The notes under the pieces are model-generated. The model was not told the origin of the DNA. It saw nothing but the letters and a program-made list of their open reading frames with translations, and made no database searches. From positions 30,746,942-30,810,941 of the forward strand of contig QCXZ01000001.1 in NCBI GenBank assembly GCA_025024175.1: a DNA stretch of 64,000 bases, in the 5' to 3' direction. Positions 37,323 through 48,714 of the stretch are shown here, piece by piece. The DNA comes from Rhyzopertha dominica. Taxonomy: Eukaryota > Arthropoda > Insecta > Coleoptera > Bostrichidae. Positions within the stretch are counted from its first letter, which is position 1. Every line of letters starts with the position of its first letter. The translations under genes and the position numbers were made by a program.

Positions 37323-38695
37323 ATAACCTGGCCGCGAAAGCCATTACCAATTTAGTAGAAAAGTCAAATTTGTTAGCTAAAACATCAAAATACATGAGAT
37401 AATATCAACTCAACTAGAAACCAATATTGCTATCATCAATTAGTGCAAATTTTCACCCCTTGTCAGCTTTCGGCAGATTTGTGATGATGAGTTGTGATCT
37501 CTCGTGTTATATACTTTGAATGTCGCTCATCTCTAAATCGCACATTTCGCTTCTTTTAGACGAACCAAGATACCACAAATAGCAACCGTTTTCAGGAACA
37601 AGTATTTAATGATTAGGTGTGGGAATGATAAACTAACAACATTTTATTTACTTCATGAACGCCTTATGGTAACAAGTGATACCTATTCTTCTTGTAATTC
37701 CTATCATTATTTGCTGCTTAGAATGAACATACAGAGTGAAATGCTTCGTTTATAACTCATTCTAGAAAGCTAACCTAACGAATTTACTGATTGTCGGTGC
37801 TTCTGTACTATCGATTCCAATAGCTTCTCATAGTATCCGTTTTGACCGAATGCTCAGCCAGTTCCAACAAACAGCCCGTTGATATCGCTTTCTTTGACTT
37901 GTTTTTTGCTTGCCACGTAATATGTTAATTCTGCCTAAAAGTTTCCATAAGCCAACGATTAGTTATTTTACGAGATGAATAGTTCTTTATTATAGTGCAA
38001 AATAATACCAGTAGAAGATTCTTGCGAAACGGACATCAGGACGATTGCTTTGTCTTTTTGTTTTGGTAGGTATAAGCTACTAAATGTAATGTTTATAGTC
38101 AAAGCATTGATTGATTGAACTACGATTCAATATGTATGGGTTATAGTTCGTACGGTTAACTTTTTCTCGCACGAAGTTACTTCTTTTCTGTATTTCCTCT
38201 GCTAATACTAAATTTGTTACATGGTATCAAATAATTCAGTCAGATCAAAAACAACTAAATCGTCCCGATTTTAACCGGATGCGCTTTTTTTGTTTTCCAA
38301 ATGTACTAAAATGGAAGCCAACTGGTAGGTTGCTTTGCTAAGATTACTTGTCAGGGAAGCATAGGTACATAAATGTTAGCCTTAGTCAACGGTGTTTTTG
38401 AACACCACAACATTAGGATAGGTTCGTCAGAAGTCTGAGGTGCTTGGTAGTGACGTTTTTTAGTGTTTTTGTTTTTTTGGATAAATATAATATTTCAGAC
38501 ATATATTTAAGAAATACCTATGATGGTGGTGGTAGGCCAGAAAATAGTTTATCTAGAACTAATGGCTCCTATTTGAGCAAGTTCTCACGTTTAATAATCA
38601 AAACCGATATCTTTATGCATTTTTAGAATAGTATGCCGATTTAGTCCTAGTGTTGCTGTCACATTTTAGATAAAAATTCAAATAATTTTATTTCA

Positions 38696-38905
38696 CTGGG
38701 CTTTTCCAGTGGGCTCAAATGCTCGTTGGCTAACCTCCGACGTAGGTCTCTACTTATTGAGCGTACACCAACCAGTGCCCTAGTTCGTAAAGCTACTATT
38801 TCGTTGAAGCATTAGCGATTTTCATCAGATGACCAGGCAATCGGCAATGTAGATCTCTGTACTTACAAAGCACTCCAACCTACTTAGTAGTACGTAAATA
38901 ACTCA
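38696..38905 (+). repeat. dispersed repeat C, copy 1
   Basis: Direct-orientation homologue of 60825-60988. Shared blocks are CTGGGCTTTTC, GGGCTCAAA-GCT, GTAGGTCT, TTCGTAAAGC and GTAAAT-ACTCA. Noncoding; class unknown. Confidence 0.65.
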
Positions 38906-40914
38906 CCATTTTTACAAGACCGCCAAAGTGCGGCGTAAGACTGGTCACTTTGTCATCCAGCATCTTGAAGACCAAAAAATACCATTTCCTTTGGTTTACA
39001 TCATCCAAATTAAATGTTAAATCGTGATTATAAAAAAATGCTGCGTTCCTTTAGACTGATTGACGGACCCGAAAAGAGCTAAATACCACGTCATCTTCCA
39101 ATCGGCCGTGTCTAAAGACACAATACAAAACAGCGGTGTTACTTCCTGGAATAAACGACAACTCATTATCTTATTGTCAGTATGCAAATCAAACCATTAT
39201 GCAAAGCAAAATGCGTGTATGAGGAATTTTACCACCGTTTTAAACGGGAAAATGTTTTACGACATTTTACTCAAACAAGGTGACGTACTTGATCAATTGA
39301 TTCAATAATCGGCAATATATCTTCTTGAAATGTTTTATAGAATAATGCATTATTGTCCTACATATTTTCGTTATTGTCATGCAAATATAGGTAGAGTTAT
39401 ACAAGATTGACCTTATGCGTCTGTAAGGCATTTGAATTACAATATCCTAATTAGGAGCAATAAAACCTAGCGACAGCTTTTGTTCTTGATGCAACAAGCA
39501 ATATAGACCTTTAAATCACCTCAGAATTGACAAGATAAGAGATTCGTCGTTGTTATCAATGATAATGTAAACAATTAGATATACAAATGAAGCCCGCTGG
39601 TAATTAAAATTGTTAAAGCATCGGTTGCATTAAGTGCATTACAAATTCGTGAATATGTTTAACGTGATTGGTTAATTATGGTGAGCCTCAAGGTTTTGTC
39701 GTAGGGATTATTTTTCATTGGAAAATACACTAATTTAACTAAATAATAGATAAATAGTAATTAAATATTCTTGAAAGCGTTAAACTACCAACTGAATTAT
39801 AATATACAAGAAAATAACATTTACACATTGTTTCCATGTAAAACACGACAAGCAGTTTTCACTTAAACACGACGAGTAGCTTCATTAGGTTGTTTCTAAA
39901 GAAATTAAAGCTTGGTATCTATGACATACACTTAATACATTTATTGCAATATTATTGCAATAAGAACACTCATTCATAATTGTTCTATTCAAAGGCTAAA
40001 GTAAATAAACTGTTAAAGAACAGACGAGAACTTAAAAAAACTAATAATTGGAGGAGCCTACACGTTGGTGCCAGCAGTCACTAACTCGACTGCTCATCGA
40101 TTCAATCAGATGCTCCATATCTCCTGAGATGTATCATTTCGGGCTACTTGTACGTACAGTAGATCAAGGGATACATTTTGCAATCTTGTACCTATAATAT
40201 TTCAGGCTTGTTTAATGCGTGAAAGAACGGAAAATCTTGGTGGACAATGCAACAAACTGACGTTTTTTTTTTATGTAAAATAGTTTAAAATGACTCTCGC
40301 TACATGGAATATTTCTGTGAAGAGTTGGTCTGTTACCACGAGCATCAACAGTTCCACGCCATATTACTCCAAAAATCTTTTTTCCTTGCATTTTAAAATT
40401 CTAACAAATTTCCTACAATTTAACATTTGCAATTGCTTCTGGATGGATGGTAAAACCAACTTTATAGTTACAAACTACACAAGGTATTGCCCCGACGATT
40501 CTCAAGACATGCTAAGAAAACGAAACAAAATAATAACTTGTTTGAGCAGAACGAGTGTGTATATATTTCTAGTATTCACAGGAATAAGCAAAAGACTCAA
40601 ATATCCATTATGGTTTAAACTTGGAGCTAATTTTTCTTGCTTCGAACTAATATCCCTAGCTAAGTTAAAAAAGTACGTAACTTATTGAAATATGGTCGAA
40701 GGCAACACTATTTCTGTAATGATATTAACAGACGGATTTGTTTAATTTTCTCTGTTGAGCTAAAAACCGTGGTGAATTTTTGCCTTTTAAAAGAGCTTTT
40801 TAAACGATTTATTTAGCCTCATGTGCTTTCCCACAAACTGGAGAATAAATGGGTTTATCATTAACTTTTTTGTATGTATTTACGCACCTTTACATAGTAC
40901 CTTTCAAAACGCTA

Positions 40915-41220
40915 TCAGTCTGTTAAATTTGGTGATAAGGTTATTTACGACACGCCGCTGGAACATTGCTTCTCGTATTTTACACTAATGATTTAGTAAA
41001 AGCATTTAAAATGTAATTATAGCTCAAATACTAGTAGTGATAATGATTTATCAAGTGTTTATCAACATTTGTGTGAAACCGCCTTTTTCTGAACTTTAGT
41101 AAATGTAAATTTATGATTTTACGAAGTAGTACTCAACAATGTATTAGGTATAACAAAAATGATCGGATGCAGTGAAAATACCTAGGTGTGATAAATGAAT
41201 ATTAGATCTATGAGTAACGC
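40915..41220 (+). pseudogene. LINE reverse-transcriptase fragment (plus strand)
   Basis: After a one-base loss in the VPQG box, GTLLLVFYTNDLVKA (about 40971-41015) matches the GVPQGT.LGPLLF..Y.NDL motif. DLSSVYQHL, then FSKCKFMILRSS, then KYLGV follow, in the order seen downstream of the catalytic Asp pair in non-LTR reverse transcriptases. The Asp-Asp box itself is not readable. Stops and shifts are present. Confidence 0.55.
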
Positions 41221-42099
41221 TTCGTACCCGTGCCACCATATCTGTAAAAGGTTGTATAAAAATTATAAAAAAATGTACTGCACAAAGCATTTACTTCTCC
41301 TGATTTTGTAATGTAGCTCGCTATAAAACTAAGTAGCTTTGAATTATTTAAAAAATATATACGAGTTTTATTCTTGATATTCATTGCATTTAATGTTGAA
41401 ACGTTAAATACCTACATCGGACGTTTCAGATAGGATAATCTGTATTGTTTGGTAAATATCTTTAAAATTAANAATTAGTTGACATCAACAAATCTGAATA
41501 TGTCGTTGTTATTCCTGTGATGCAATCTAGTAGATATTGTTTTTAAAAGATAAATAAATTCTTTTATGGAACGTTGCGATACCATGAAGAGAAATGATAC
41601 ACTGTTTTACAACGGAAACCTAAAATATAATATAAAGCTTAAAAATGTTTTAAAGGCTTTGTTGTTGTCTAGCTTTGTAAAAATAAACGTTTTGCAAAGA
41701 TATTGTATAGATCTTCCTGAATACAGTGTATTTAACTATATCGCCAAATTAAACAAGGGATTAGACAAATTTATTTGTTTTCTGATGAGGAAATGTTGGG
41801 ATTATTTCTATATAAGTATAAAAATTGGTTGAAATATCGAAATTTCGTTAGCATCAAAAAAGAAAAAAGGTGCAATAAAATAACCATGTGTACTGATTTA
41901 ATTAAAATAAGTACTTTTACTGGGACTTCTTATTTCTGTCAGTCATATATATTTTAGCACTTCAAATTAAAAGCAAAAAAGAATGCAGCAAATGAGTGAA
42001 CTATCGAATACAAGTGTAATGCCACTTAACAACCCTCAACAACTGTGGTAAAATTCTTTTCATAATAGTAGTTTCTACTTATTGTAATAATCTCAAAGG

Positions 42100-42270
42100 G
42101 TTGTACTTTCGGAAGCTATTTGTAGTAATATCAGAATATAATTACCTCGGTGTTTATTTCAAAATTAACATGCACTGTTAGCAATGTAATATTATTGAAG
42201 AAATAAAAAAGACAAGTAAAAATAAATTCAAGATTACTTACAAACATTGGCTACAAATGTTCCATGCCGA
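42100..42270 (+). pseudogene. LINE reverse-transcriptase fragment (YLGVYF region)
   Basis: NYLGVYFKINMHC, a stop, then EEIKKTSKNKFK (about 42139-42235) resembles the YLGV.F...L.W..HI..I..K.....K segment of LINE reverse transcriptases. It is too short to assign a clade. Confidence 0.45.
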
Positions 42271-42639
42271 AAATATTACTTTCAGACGAATAGTTACTTT
42301 GACTGTAATCTTTTAGATTAATTACAATTTAGCGAACAACTGTAGATACCCCATAAAATGCTTCATGAAATATAGTTAAAACTACTGTGCATAGCGACAT
42401 CTTGATACCCACTATGTGGGAAACGTAAAAAGTGTTCGCAGTATTTTTAACAGTTTTTAAGCTGAAATTACCATTTCTGTCTGCTACGAACTGCTTCGTA
42501 ACTGCCGAGACCCACTAAATTAGGTTAAAGTTAAGTAAACACCGCGTGCTTTGGAATTAATCAGTCTATTGATGACAAACGGTTTTTTAAATTGATGTTG
42601 GAGTTATATATGAGAGTATTGATGTCAAGTACAATGTCC

Positions 42640-43360
42640 ATCTTCTCAATCACTCTATCAAATCTCACTTGCGTCAATTTATGTTCGGACACTTTTCTAA
42701 ATGATATGAAGCATTATCAATGGCTAAAACATCCTCGGTGGCAAATTCGTAATTAAGTTCTCTTGAATCAATTTCTTATGATCTTCGAAGTAACTATTTA
42801 AATATCAGTTGTGTGTTTTGTAAAAATTCCTTTTTCTTGCCTGCATCAGTCGTTGATCCTTCGAAACATGTCGGCGGAATCCCTTGTTTGTATGATCACA
42901 CCGGGATTTTCGGTTCGCATGGGACGAATAAATATACCTCTCATCCATCTAAACTATTGGTCGATTTCCTAGGCAATATTGTTAAATAGTGCGTAAATAA
43001 TTAAACCGTCGTTGTCCGCAAGAATCTTATGGTTTGTCTTTATCGTCACTCATCGAAAATCCATTTTTTCTCATACAGCCTTTGTAATTATTAGCACCCA
43101 CAAACTTTTTATGGTTGGTATCTTTTTCTCCGTCGTGTAAAGATTACAAATCATCTAAACCAGGCCTTGCGGCAGAGTCTTCTTTCTCTTCTTATCTAGA
43201 GTTGACAAACGTTCTTGCTCTCATTTCTTTCGCAATATTTGGTGTGGTTTGTAAACTAATACCTGTCGCAAGCGCTGCACGTCCTTGGATTTTTAATCTC
43301 TCTAGTAAGCGGATTTCTTTCAGCTTGATATTTGCGATCACTTCTTATTAGGTCGAGCTA
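42640..43360 (-). pseudogene. DDE transposase relic (minus strand)
   Basis: Read on the minus strand. NRPIV-stop-MDERYIYSSHANRKS (about 42930-42970) matches the RPIVYMDETYIHSSH box with the first catalytic Asp. After a long degraded segment, VLAIDNASYHLEKC (about 42690-42730) is the LVIDNASYH box with the second Asp. Upstream at 43115-43340 a Lys/Arg-rich degraded N-terminal part can be traced. Frameshifts and stops make it inactive. It belongs to the same broad DDE_3 group as 32471-33465 but is clearly a different family. Confidence 0.75.
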
Positions 43361-43559
43361 TTGAAGAAAATTCTATATTTGTTATAAACGGAATGCACTA
43401 TCATAAACCGGCGTAGTTCACAGTCCGGCCCTGTTCGTTTACTATCTAGGAACACAGTTAAATGTCTTTAAAATAATTAGCCTTAAAGTATATAGAAACT
43501 GTATGCGTTTCTTTAACCAAAATAAAACAGTCGGAAATTATACTACAAGACAAAATAAA

Positions 43560-44000
43560 ACCCCCATTAGACTGCTCTGCGCTGAAACATTAGTCGTCGA
43601 TCAAGCAATAAAAGGATGAAAATCTTACACGACATCGTCCGCCCAAATAAATGGACTTGCATGCACACATCAACGGTCAAGCCAGCGCTATATCCGTGGA
43701 CAGTGTTTGTATTTTTTGATAATCGATGGGTATGACATGCACACATGACACTAATGCGTATTTCCCGTGCATTATCTACAAAAATAAAGGCAAAGTGCTA
43801 TATTATGCGACAATCACGGGGATCAATAGCCGAAATCATCGCGTGATCACTTTATACTTTCAGGGATGTAAACAGCATTAACGAACGTACGTGTCTCCGG
43901 CGTCCAGCCGTGCCCGTGTCGTCCTTTGTCCGTCTCGACGCCATTGATTTATTTCACTCACTTGCTCAATTATTACATGTGCTACCGTGTTTTGTGCTGG
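43560..44000. promoter_or_regulatory. GC-richer island, possible intronic enhancer
   Basis: TE-free, CpG-containing DNA about 1.1 kb upstream of the first coding sens exon. Its cores include ATCGATGG, TCACGGGGATCAAT, a CACGTACG-like stretch and TTGATTTATTTCA. Function is inference only; the position makes it the best intronic enhancer candidate. Confidence 0.25.
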
Positions 44001-44088
44001 CATTCCGTAGATGGTCTATGCACGTTTCATCACATGACTGAAACGAGCAGTTAATCCTACTTTGGAATTAAGATTGTGCTTGCAAAGG

Positions 44089-44420
44089 TTACTTAAAGCG
44101 CAAAAATCTGAGCAGAATGACAACGAATCGTGATACTAACGAAGAAACTTCTACTAAACATAATTGTATACAAGATCTTTGCAACAGATAAAACTGACTC
44201 AGAGGACTACCCATAGCGACATCATAAATTTGTTCATAATATCGTCCATTCCATTGAAAGTGACCGTTGATGAGACAGTGATCAAACACAGAAACTATAT
44301 CTAGACAGAACAAGTTTTGAACTTTAGTGACGACATCGAAACTAACTAAAATGTCATCTGTTTGTAGTTGAATTTCAAGGAGTGTCTGAACGAAACGAGT
44401 GGAGTTCCTAATGTATGAGT
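44089..44420 (-). pseudogene. Penelope-like element reverse-transcriptase fragment
   Basis: On the minus strand, SYIRNSTRFVQTLLEI and DDILVSFDVV (about 44320-44400, the first catalytic Asp region) precede GRYYEQIYDVAMGSPLSQF (about 44195-44250). This order is characteristic of Penelope-like reverse transcriptases (DDILVSFDVVSLF ... YYxQxxGxAMGSPLSP). The connecting part is shortened and the frame ends soon after, so it is inactive. Confidence 0.75.
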
Positions 44421-44529
44421 CTATTTGTCCTACACGGCAATATTTTTTTTGTACAAATGTATATATGTCTGTTAACCCATTAAAAATTACGATTGTTTAT
44501 TTAAAAATGTATTCAGCCAATAATTATCT

Positions 44530-44598
44530 TTACGAGGGTGAATGCTTTCAACGTCCATAATGTAAGATAGATAATATGTTTTCGGAAAGATCGCTGTC
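44530..44598. repeat. hairpin family copy 2 (half lost)
   Basis: Shares TACGAGGGTGAATG, ACGTCCATAATGTAAGATA and ATATGTTTTCGGA with the complement of the 35.1-kb copy. The loop sequence AAGATCGCTGTC appears in the flipped orientation relative to that copy, and the closing arm is missing. Confidence 0.65.
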
Positions 44599-45099
44599 GC
44601 AACACTGACAAAAAGTTATTAGTCTGACGTTTTGATTACGCCTGTAATCTTTGTCAAAAACGAGGACCTCAAAATATCGTCTGGCACGCATTTAAACAAA
44701 ATTTCATTGGATATTTTGAATTGTAGGTTTCCGGATTATATTTGTTTAAACTGGTCTTATAGAAGTGTCGTATGTTTGTCTTCTGAAAGTCTGGATCCAA
44801 TTATGCCAGTTACATTTTATTATACGTGCGTCTTTGCAGCGTATAGAAATAGCATTAAACTTTTTTCAGGTGTCAGATTTCTCTTATTGTCTTATTCAGT
44901 AAAGCCAGCGTTTCGAACTTTATAAGAAGATGCTTACAACTTGGCAATACTTTAGAAACTTGAAATACATGTTTTCGAGGTTCATTCAGTGATGTAGACA
45001 CTTGCATCGAAAGTCTTGTTGAGTAATGTAGATGCAAAGCTTGCCCGCTTTCTATTATTTATGTGCGACAACTAACGTGCTTCTTTCTATTGTTACAGA

Positions 45100-45322
45100 A
45101 TGCCTAGAATGGCTGTGCTCTCGCAGTATTCTGGTGCAGGAGAACTTCCTCCGTCCAGGTCGCCAGCAAGGAGTTCCTCAACTAGCCCAATAGCAGGGAT
45201 ATCGTCGAGAAGTGTCAGTCCTTCATCTCCTAAGTCACCTCTACCCTATTCAAGACATAGCGCCTTCTCTCTAGTATGTCCCAGAGACTTTCACCATACC
45301 AAGGACTACCTAGCAGCAAGAG
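45100..45322 (+). CDS. sens: senseless/Gfi-family repressor, first coding exon
   Basis: The exon proper begins at 45099 after the acceptor TTGTTACAG. The ATG at 45100 gives residues 1-74 and ends in phase 1 at the donor AG|GTCAGT (45323). The start is chosen because the proposed upstream exon is noncoding. The first residues MPRMAVL resemble a degenerate SNAG co-repressor motif (vertebrate Gfi1 begins MPRSFLV). If a coding exon lies upstream, this Met would be internal. Residues 14-48 are Ser/Pro-rich with repeated SP dipeptides, likely disordered. The exon ends with HSAFSLV, CPRDFHH and DYLAAR. The assignment rests on phase-compatible joining to the zinc-finger exon; sens proteins act in the nucleus in sensory-organ precursors. 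Confidence 0.75.
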
Positions 45323-46858
45323 GTCAGTATTTAAGATTAACTTGTCTAAAAAAGTTACAGAATTATAGAAACTGTGAAGATGCCATTAAATAAAATCTAA
45401 CAAATAATAGCTTTAATAAGCTTAATAAGTCTGATGCGTTTACACGTACCTAAGTAAAAACGCTTGCTTTATCGCTCTAAAGCTAATAAATAAAAAGGAT
45501 AAAGGATAAGAGCTTGAAAATATAAGCCAAAATCCTGAGAAAACCGCACAAAAATTGAATTTGCGCATTATTTTAGAACCTAAACGATCATTTTAAGTCA
45601 GTTACTGTTCTCTTAAACGTAACAAGCTCAATGAAATGAAACGTTATCAGAAAAACACTTCGGTTGGAAAAACCAAGTAATTCATGCACAAGCATTGCAC
45701 AAAAAGTTTGTGATACTGCAAGTATTGCTTGCGCTAATTATAACGTTCTTAGTCAAGTCAACAATGATAAAACTGACTCATTTTAATTTTTTTTCTTTTC
45801 GTTTTGATATAAAATACCAGCCCACGTGTTAATAGCAAATTGTTCCTAATTTGCTTTGATCCAACGTGTATGAATATTTTTATATTTAATACTATCTGAC
45901 CGGACGGGCGTTGTCTTGTCCAAATTTTAATAAATTTGATGGTGATTGCGTTTTGAATTTTTGGAAAGCTATTGGAAATATGTGTTAACCATCGTGAGCA
46001 TGTATATTCGAGTATTTGGTTGAGGAGGAGTCCATTCAGAAGTACGTCAATGGTAAATTTTACGTGAGATGAATTCTAATGTCAGTACACCACTGAAATG
46101 TTTTCAATTGGGACCGGTTTTGTACAAAAAGTCACAAGTCACAATTTAATTCAGCCAAAATTTCTTGTCGAGCAAATGAATGGTTTATTTTCTTCTATTG
46201 AAGTTGAAATCGCAATGAATCTCAAGCTGCTTAATTTTTATTCTGATTCCGAGAAAATTGTAAAATTTGGGAAAATTTTTTTTAATGGGATTGTTGTATG
46301 AACTCGCAACAACAACTCAAGATTTGCATAATTCTTTTTTTTGCTTGGTTTGTTATTGTCCTGAGAAGGTTTCTAGCAATAGAATATTCTGGATTTACGA
46401 AAAGTCGGAGAAATTTTTGTATGCACTCTCGATCATAACTGATGATAGGAACGACATTTTTGGTTGATTATTTTTGTTTAGTTCATTATCGGTACTTCTT
46501 GGAAAGTTTTTAGCAAAAGAACATTCGAAGAACTACCAAAAGAAAGCGGAAAATTTGGAAAACCATAAAAACTATTCCAGACTAATAAAATTACATTTGT
46601 ATTTACTTTATTCGGACTTTCCGCAAATCACTATTTTTTTACTGAATACTTACTCAGGACCATAACGAATAGAACTAAAAAAGAATTACTCGCATCAGGA
46701 GCTATGGTTATGAGTTTCTCCCAAATTTTCAATTTCTCGGTAACTTTTCAATTTTTTAAAAACCATTTTGAGACTATTACAAGTACGAGGCAAATCGGTC
46801 TAGCCGTTCTCAATTGTTGCGTTCACCAACGAACAGCATTCGTTTTTCCTTACCTATA

Positions 46859-47785
46859 TACGAAGACCACTCAATAAATAACGAGACAAATTGCTCTAGT
46901 TCAATCAGTAATCAATCAGTCTAAAGGACTGGAAGGATCTTCCACCTCAGTTTTTGAAGTGTATCTAGAGTTAACTGGGTAGTATACAGGCGCGCGTTGT
47001 CATGAAGCAAAATCACACCATCAGTCAAGAGTATTTTTGAGCACACCACTGCAATATTAGTTGTTAATAGTTCGTTGGCCTAAATAGGCTCTTGCATATT
47101 CCAGAATACATACTGTCAGCATAACTTTACTTGCAGACGGCTGGGACATGAATTTCTTTCGAGCGGGAAAACCGTGTAGTTCCACCCATGGTTTGCCGCG
47201 TAGATTCCGGCTCAAAATAGTGGATCCATGTTTCATCACAATTCTTCTAGAAAATGCTTCTTTTTTAATTACCCATCGGTTTTTCAGCTGTTGTTGTTTC
47301 ATAAGTTTTCTTGTACTCCAGTTTATTCTGAATAACATTATGCACAGCTCCAAAAATGGCGTGCACTTATTTAGATTTAGACTCGTCACTGTCAAGTGAA
47401 ACTTTTGGAGGTTAGATGTAAAAAGATTGAAAATTTATCGGGTTGAGCAGTCAAAAACACAAATATATCCTTTTGAGTGTGTTTCGGAATGATATTTATT
47501 CGTTCATTGGGACCTAAAAATGCTATACAATCTTAGTGGAAAATCTCTAAGTATTAAATATTAAATAGTCACCTACATTGTATAATATCTTAAGGTCCTG
47601 ATAAAAGAATAAATTAATATCATTCCTCAAGCTTGGCACTCAAAACAGTACACTTGTGCTTTATTGACTGCTCAACCCGATAAACCAACTTTTCTACCCA
47701 ACGTAGACAAAAGTATTGTAATGATTAAATAAACTGCTTTTATGCTACAACAATCTGTCTCGTTATTTACTAAATGACCCTTATA
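46859..47785 (-). mobile_element. mariner element with terminal inverted repeats, internally deleted
   Basis: Terminal repeats of about 30 bp are at 46861-46893 and 47751-47783. They share TAAATAACGAGACA(A/G)ATTG and are flanked by TA, as expected for mariner. The minus strand between them keeps a transposase C-terminal part of about 110 codons (47057-47395). It has a degenerate KHGSTIL (D-E-T-W region), then ARKKFMSQPSASKVMLTV and GQRTINN, all typical mariner text. The N-terminal half is missing and a MITE sits in its place. The total of about 0.93 kb compares with the usual 1.3 kb. Non-autonomous and inactive. Confidence 0.85.
47434..47684. mobile_element. MITE nested inside the mariner element
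   Basis: The ends are inverted repeats of about 45 bp: TTTATCGGGTTGAGCAGTCA at the left, and its complement closing at 47684. Internal matches continue to CACTC/GAGTG. The length is about 250 bp with no ORF. The target duplication appears to be TTA/TAA-like but is ambiguous because the ends are self-complementary. Confidence 0.8.
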
Positions 47786-47934
47786 GATTTGCCATATTAG
47801 GCTATATATAAGTGGGAACACAAGCTTCCTAAAATGAACTACATTTAGTCAATTAAAGTACGTTTGAAAGCTTGAATTGCCAAGACTTATTTCAAATTGC
47901 CTTCTATCCTAATCAATAGATATTTGTTTTACAG

Positions 47935-48123
47935 ACATGGGTGTTTTAATGTACGGAAATCCGCTATCACCACTAGTACCTGCTGCCTACTCGCCCTACA
48001 TGTGGCACCATCTACCGGGACTTTTTCTGCCATACTCTCCCTTACACACAAGGCCAGAAACGCTGAGCCCTGACAGAGCAACGTGTCTGGACCAAAGGTT
48101 CACTCCAGAAAAGGCAAAGACAG
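47935..48123 (+). CDS. sens: senseless/Gfi-family repressor, second coding exon
   Basis: The acceptor TTTTACAG (47934) and donor ACAG|GTAAGG (48124) are both consensus. The exon enters in phase 1 (G+AC gives Asp75) and leaves in phase 1, adding residues 75-137. The content is Pro/aromatic-rich (SPYMWHH, LPGLFLPYSP) with SP sites. It lacks a known fold, like the linker between the N-terminus and the fingers in this family. The following intron is only 346 bp. The reading frame has no interruption. Confidence 0.82.
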
Positions 48124-48469
48124 GTAAGGCTCGGTCACCTTCTAAACTTATTGGACTGAAATAGGTTAAGTAGGACAGGGGCTCTTCAAGGTTTTTATCG
48201 CTATAGTGTGTGACAATTAGTCGCAGAAATCACACGAAGTTTATTTTTAAGCCTATACACGTGTAGGTCGCTTACTATCTTAATAACGAGCATTCTAGGG
48301 CAGCGTTTCGACATTGTAATTTTCGCGATAACTGTAGGCTAGTTAACTTGTTAATAAAATTTAATCAACCGGTAGCGTGCTTTTGTACTATTATACTTAA
48401 CCAGGTTGCCTTGATTCCGCATCGAAACTTTACTTAAACAAACTAAATTATTGTTTTAATTCATTGCAG

Positions 48470-48714
48470 ACGAAGAAGTACCTCTGAACCTGTCGCTGAA
48501 GGGAAGGACTCGGAGCCACAGTATCTGGTCACCGGGAAGCCTATGCGAACAAGAAATGAAATGTCTAGTCGATGTTAGGTCTGATTCGAGCATTGGCAAC
48601 AGCGCCAATAGTCCTGGAAAGGCCTCAGAGAATAGGTGGAGATGGGACATTTCAGACAAAGACTGTCAGTCCAAGGTGCCTTCAATAGGTCCTTCAGGAG
48701 AGAAAACGTTTACG
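48470..48714 (+). CDS. sens: senseless/Gfi-family repressor, third coding exon (CtBP motif)
   Basis: The acceptor TTCATTGCAG (48469) joins in phase 1 (G+AC gives Asp138). The donor ACG|GTAAGA at 48715 ends in phase 0, giving residues 138-219. PLNLSLK at residues 142-148 (48481-48501) fits the CtBP co-repressor motif P-x-(D/N)-L-S-x-(K/R). The rest is Ser/Gly-rich with a conserved-looking ENRWRWDISDK. The last residues, EKTFT, are the N-terminal strand of the first finger, completed by TGC (Cys) at the next exon. If the donor is not used, the frame runs on to a stop at 48811, which would make a fingerless protein. Confidence 0.9.

Larger units (their letters stand above)
34802..45098 (+). other. 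sens: proposed sens intron 1
   Basis: Bounded by a GTATGT donor and a TTGTTACAG acceptor. Outside the elements listed separately it is AT-rich noncoding DNA with no other supportable exon. An open frame of 132 codons at 40290-40688 has no recognisable motif. Confidence 0.35.
45323..47934 (+). other. sens: sens intron 2
   Basis: GTCAGT donor to TTTTACAG acceptor. It contains the mariner element described separately. 45400-46850 is otherwise AT-rich noncoding DNA with no supportable feature. Confidence 0.7.

Noticed and set aside
40290..40688. 132-codon open frame in sens intron 1
   Set aside because: No recognisable domain, AT-driven composition, no splice context. It may be upstream LINE debris but cannot be supported.
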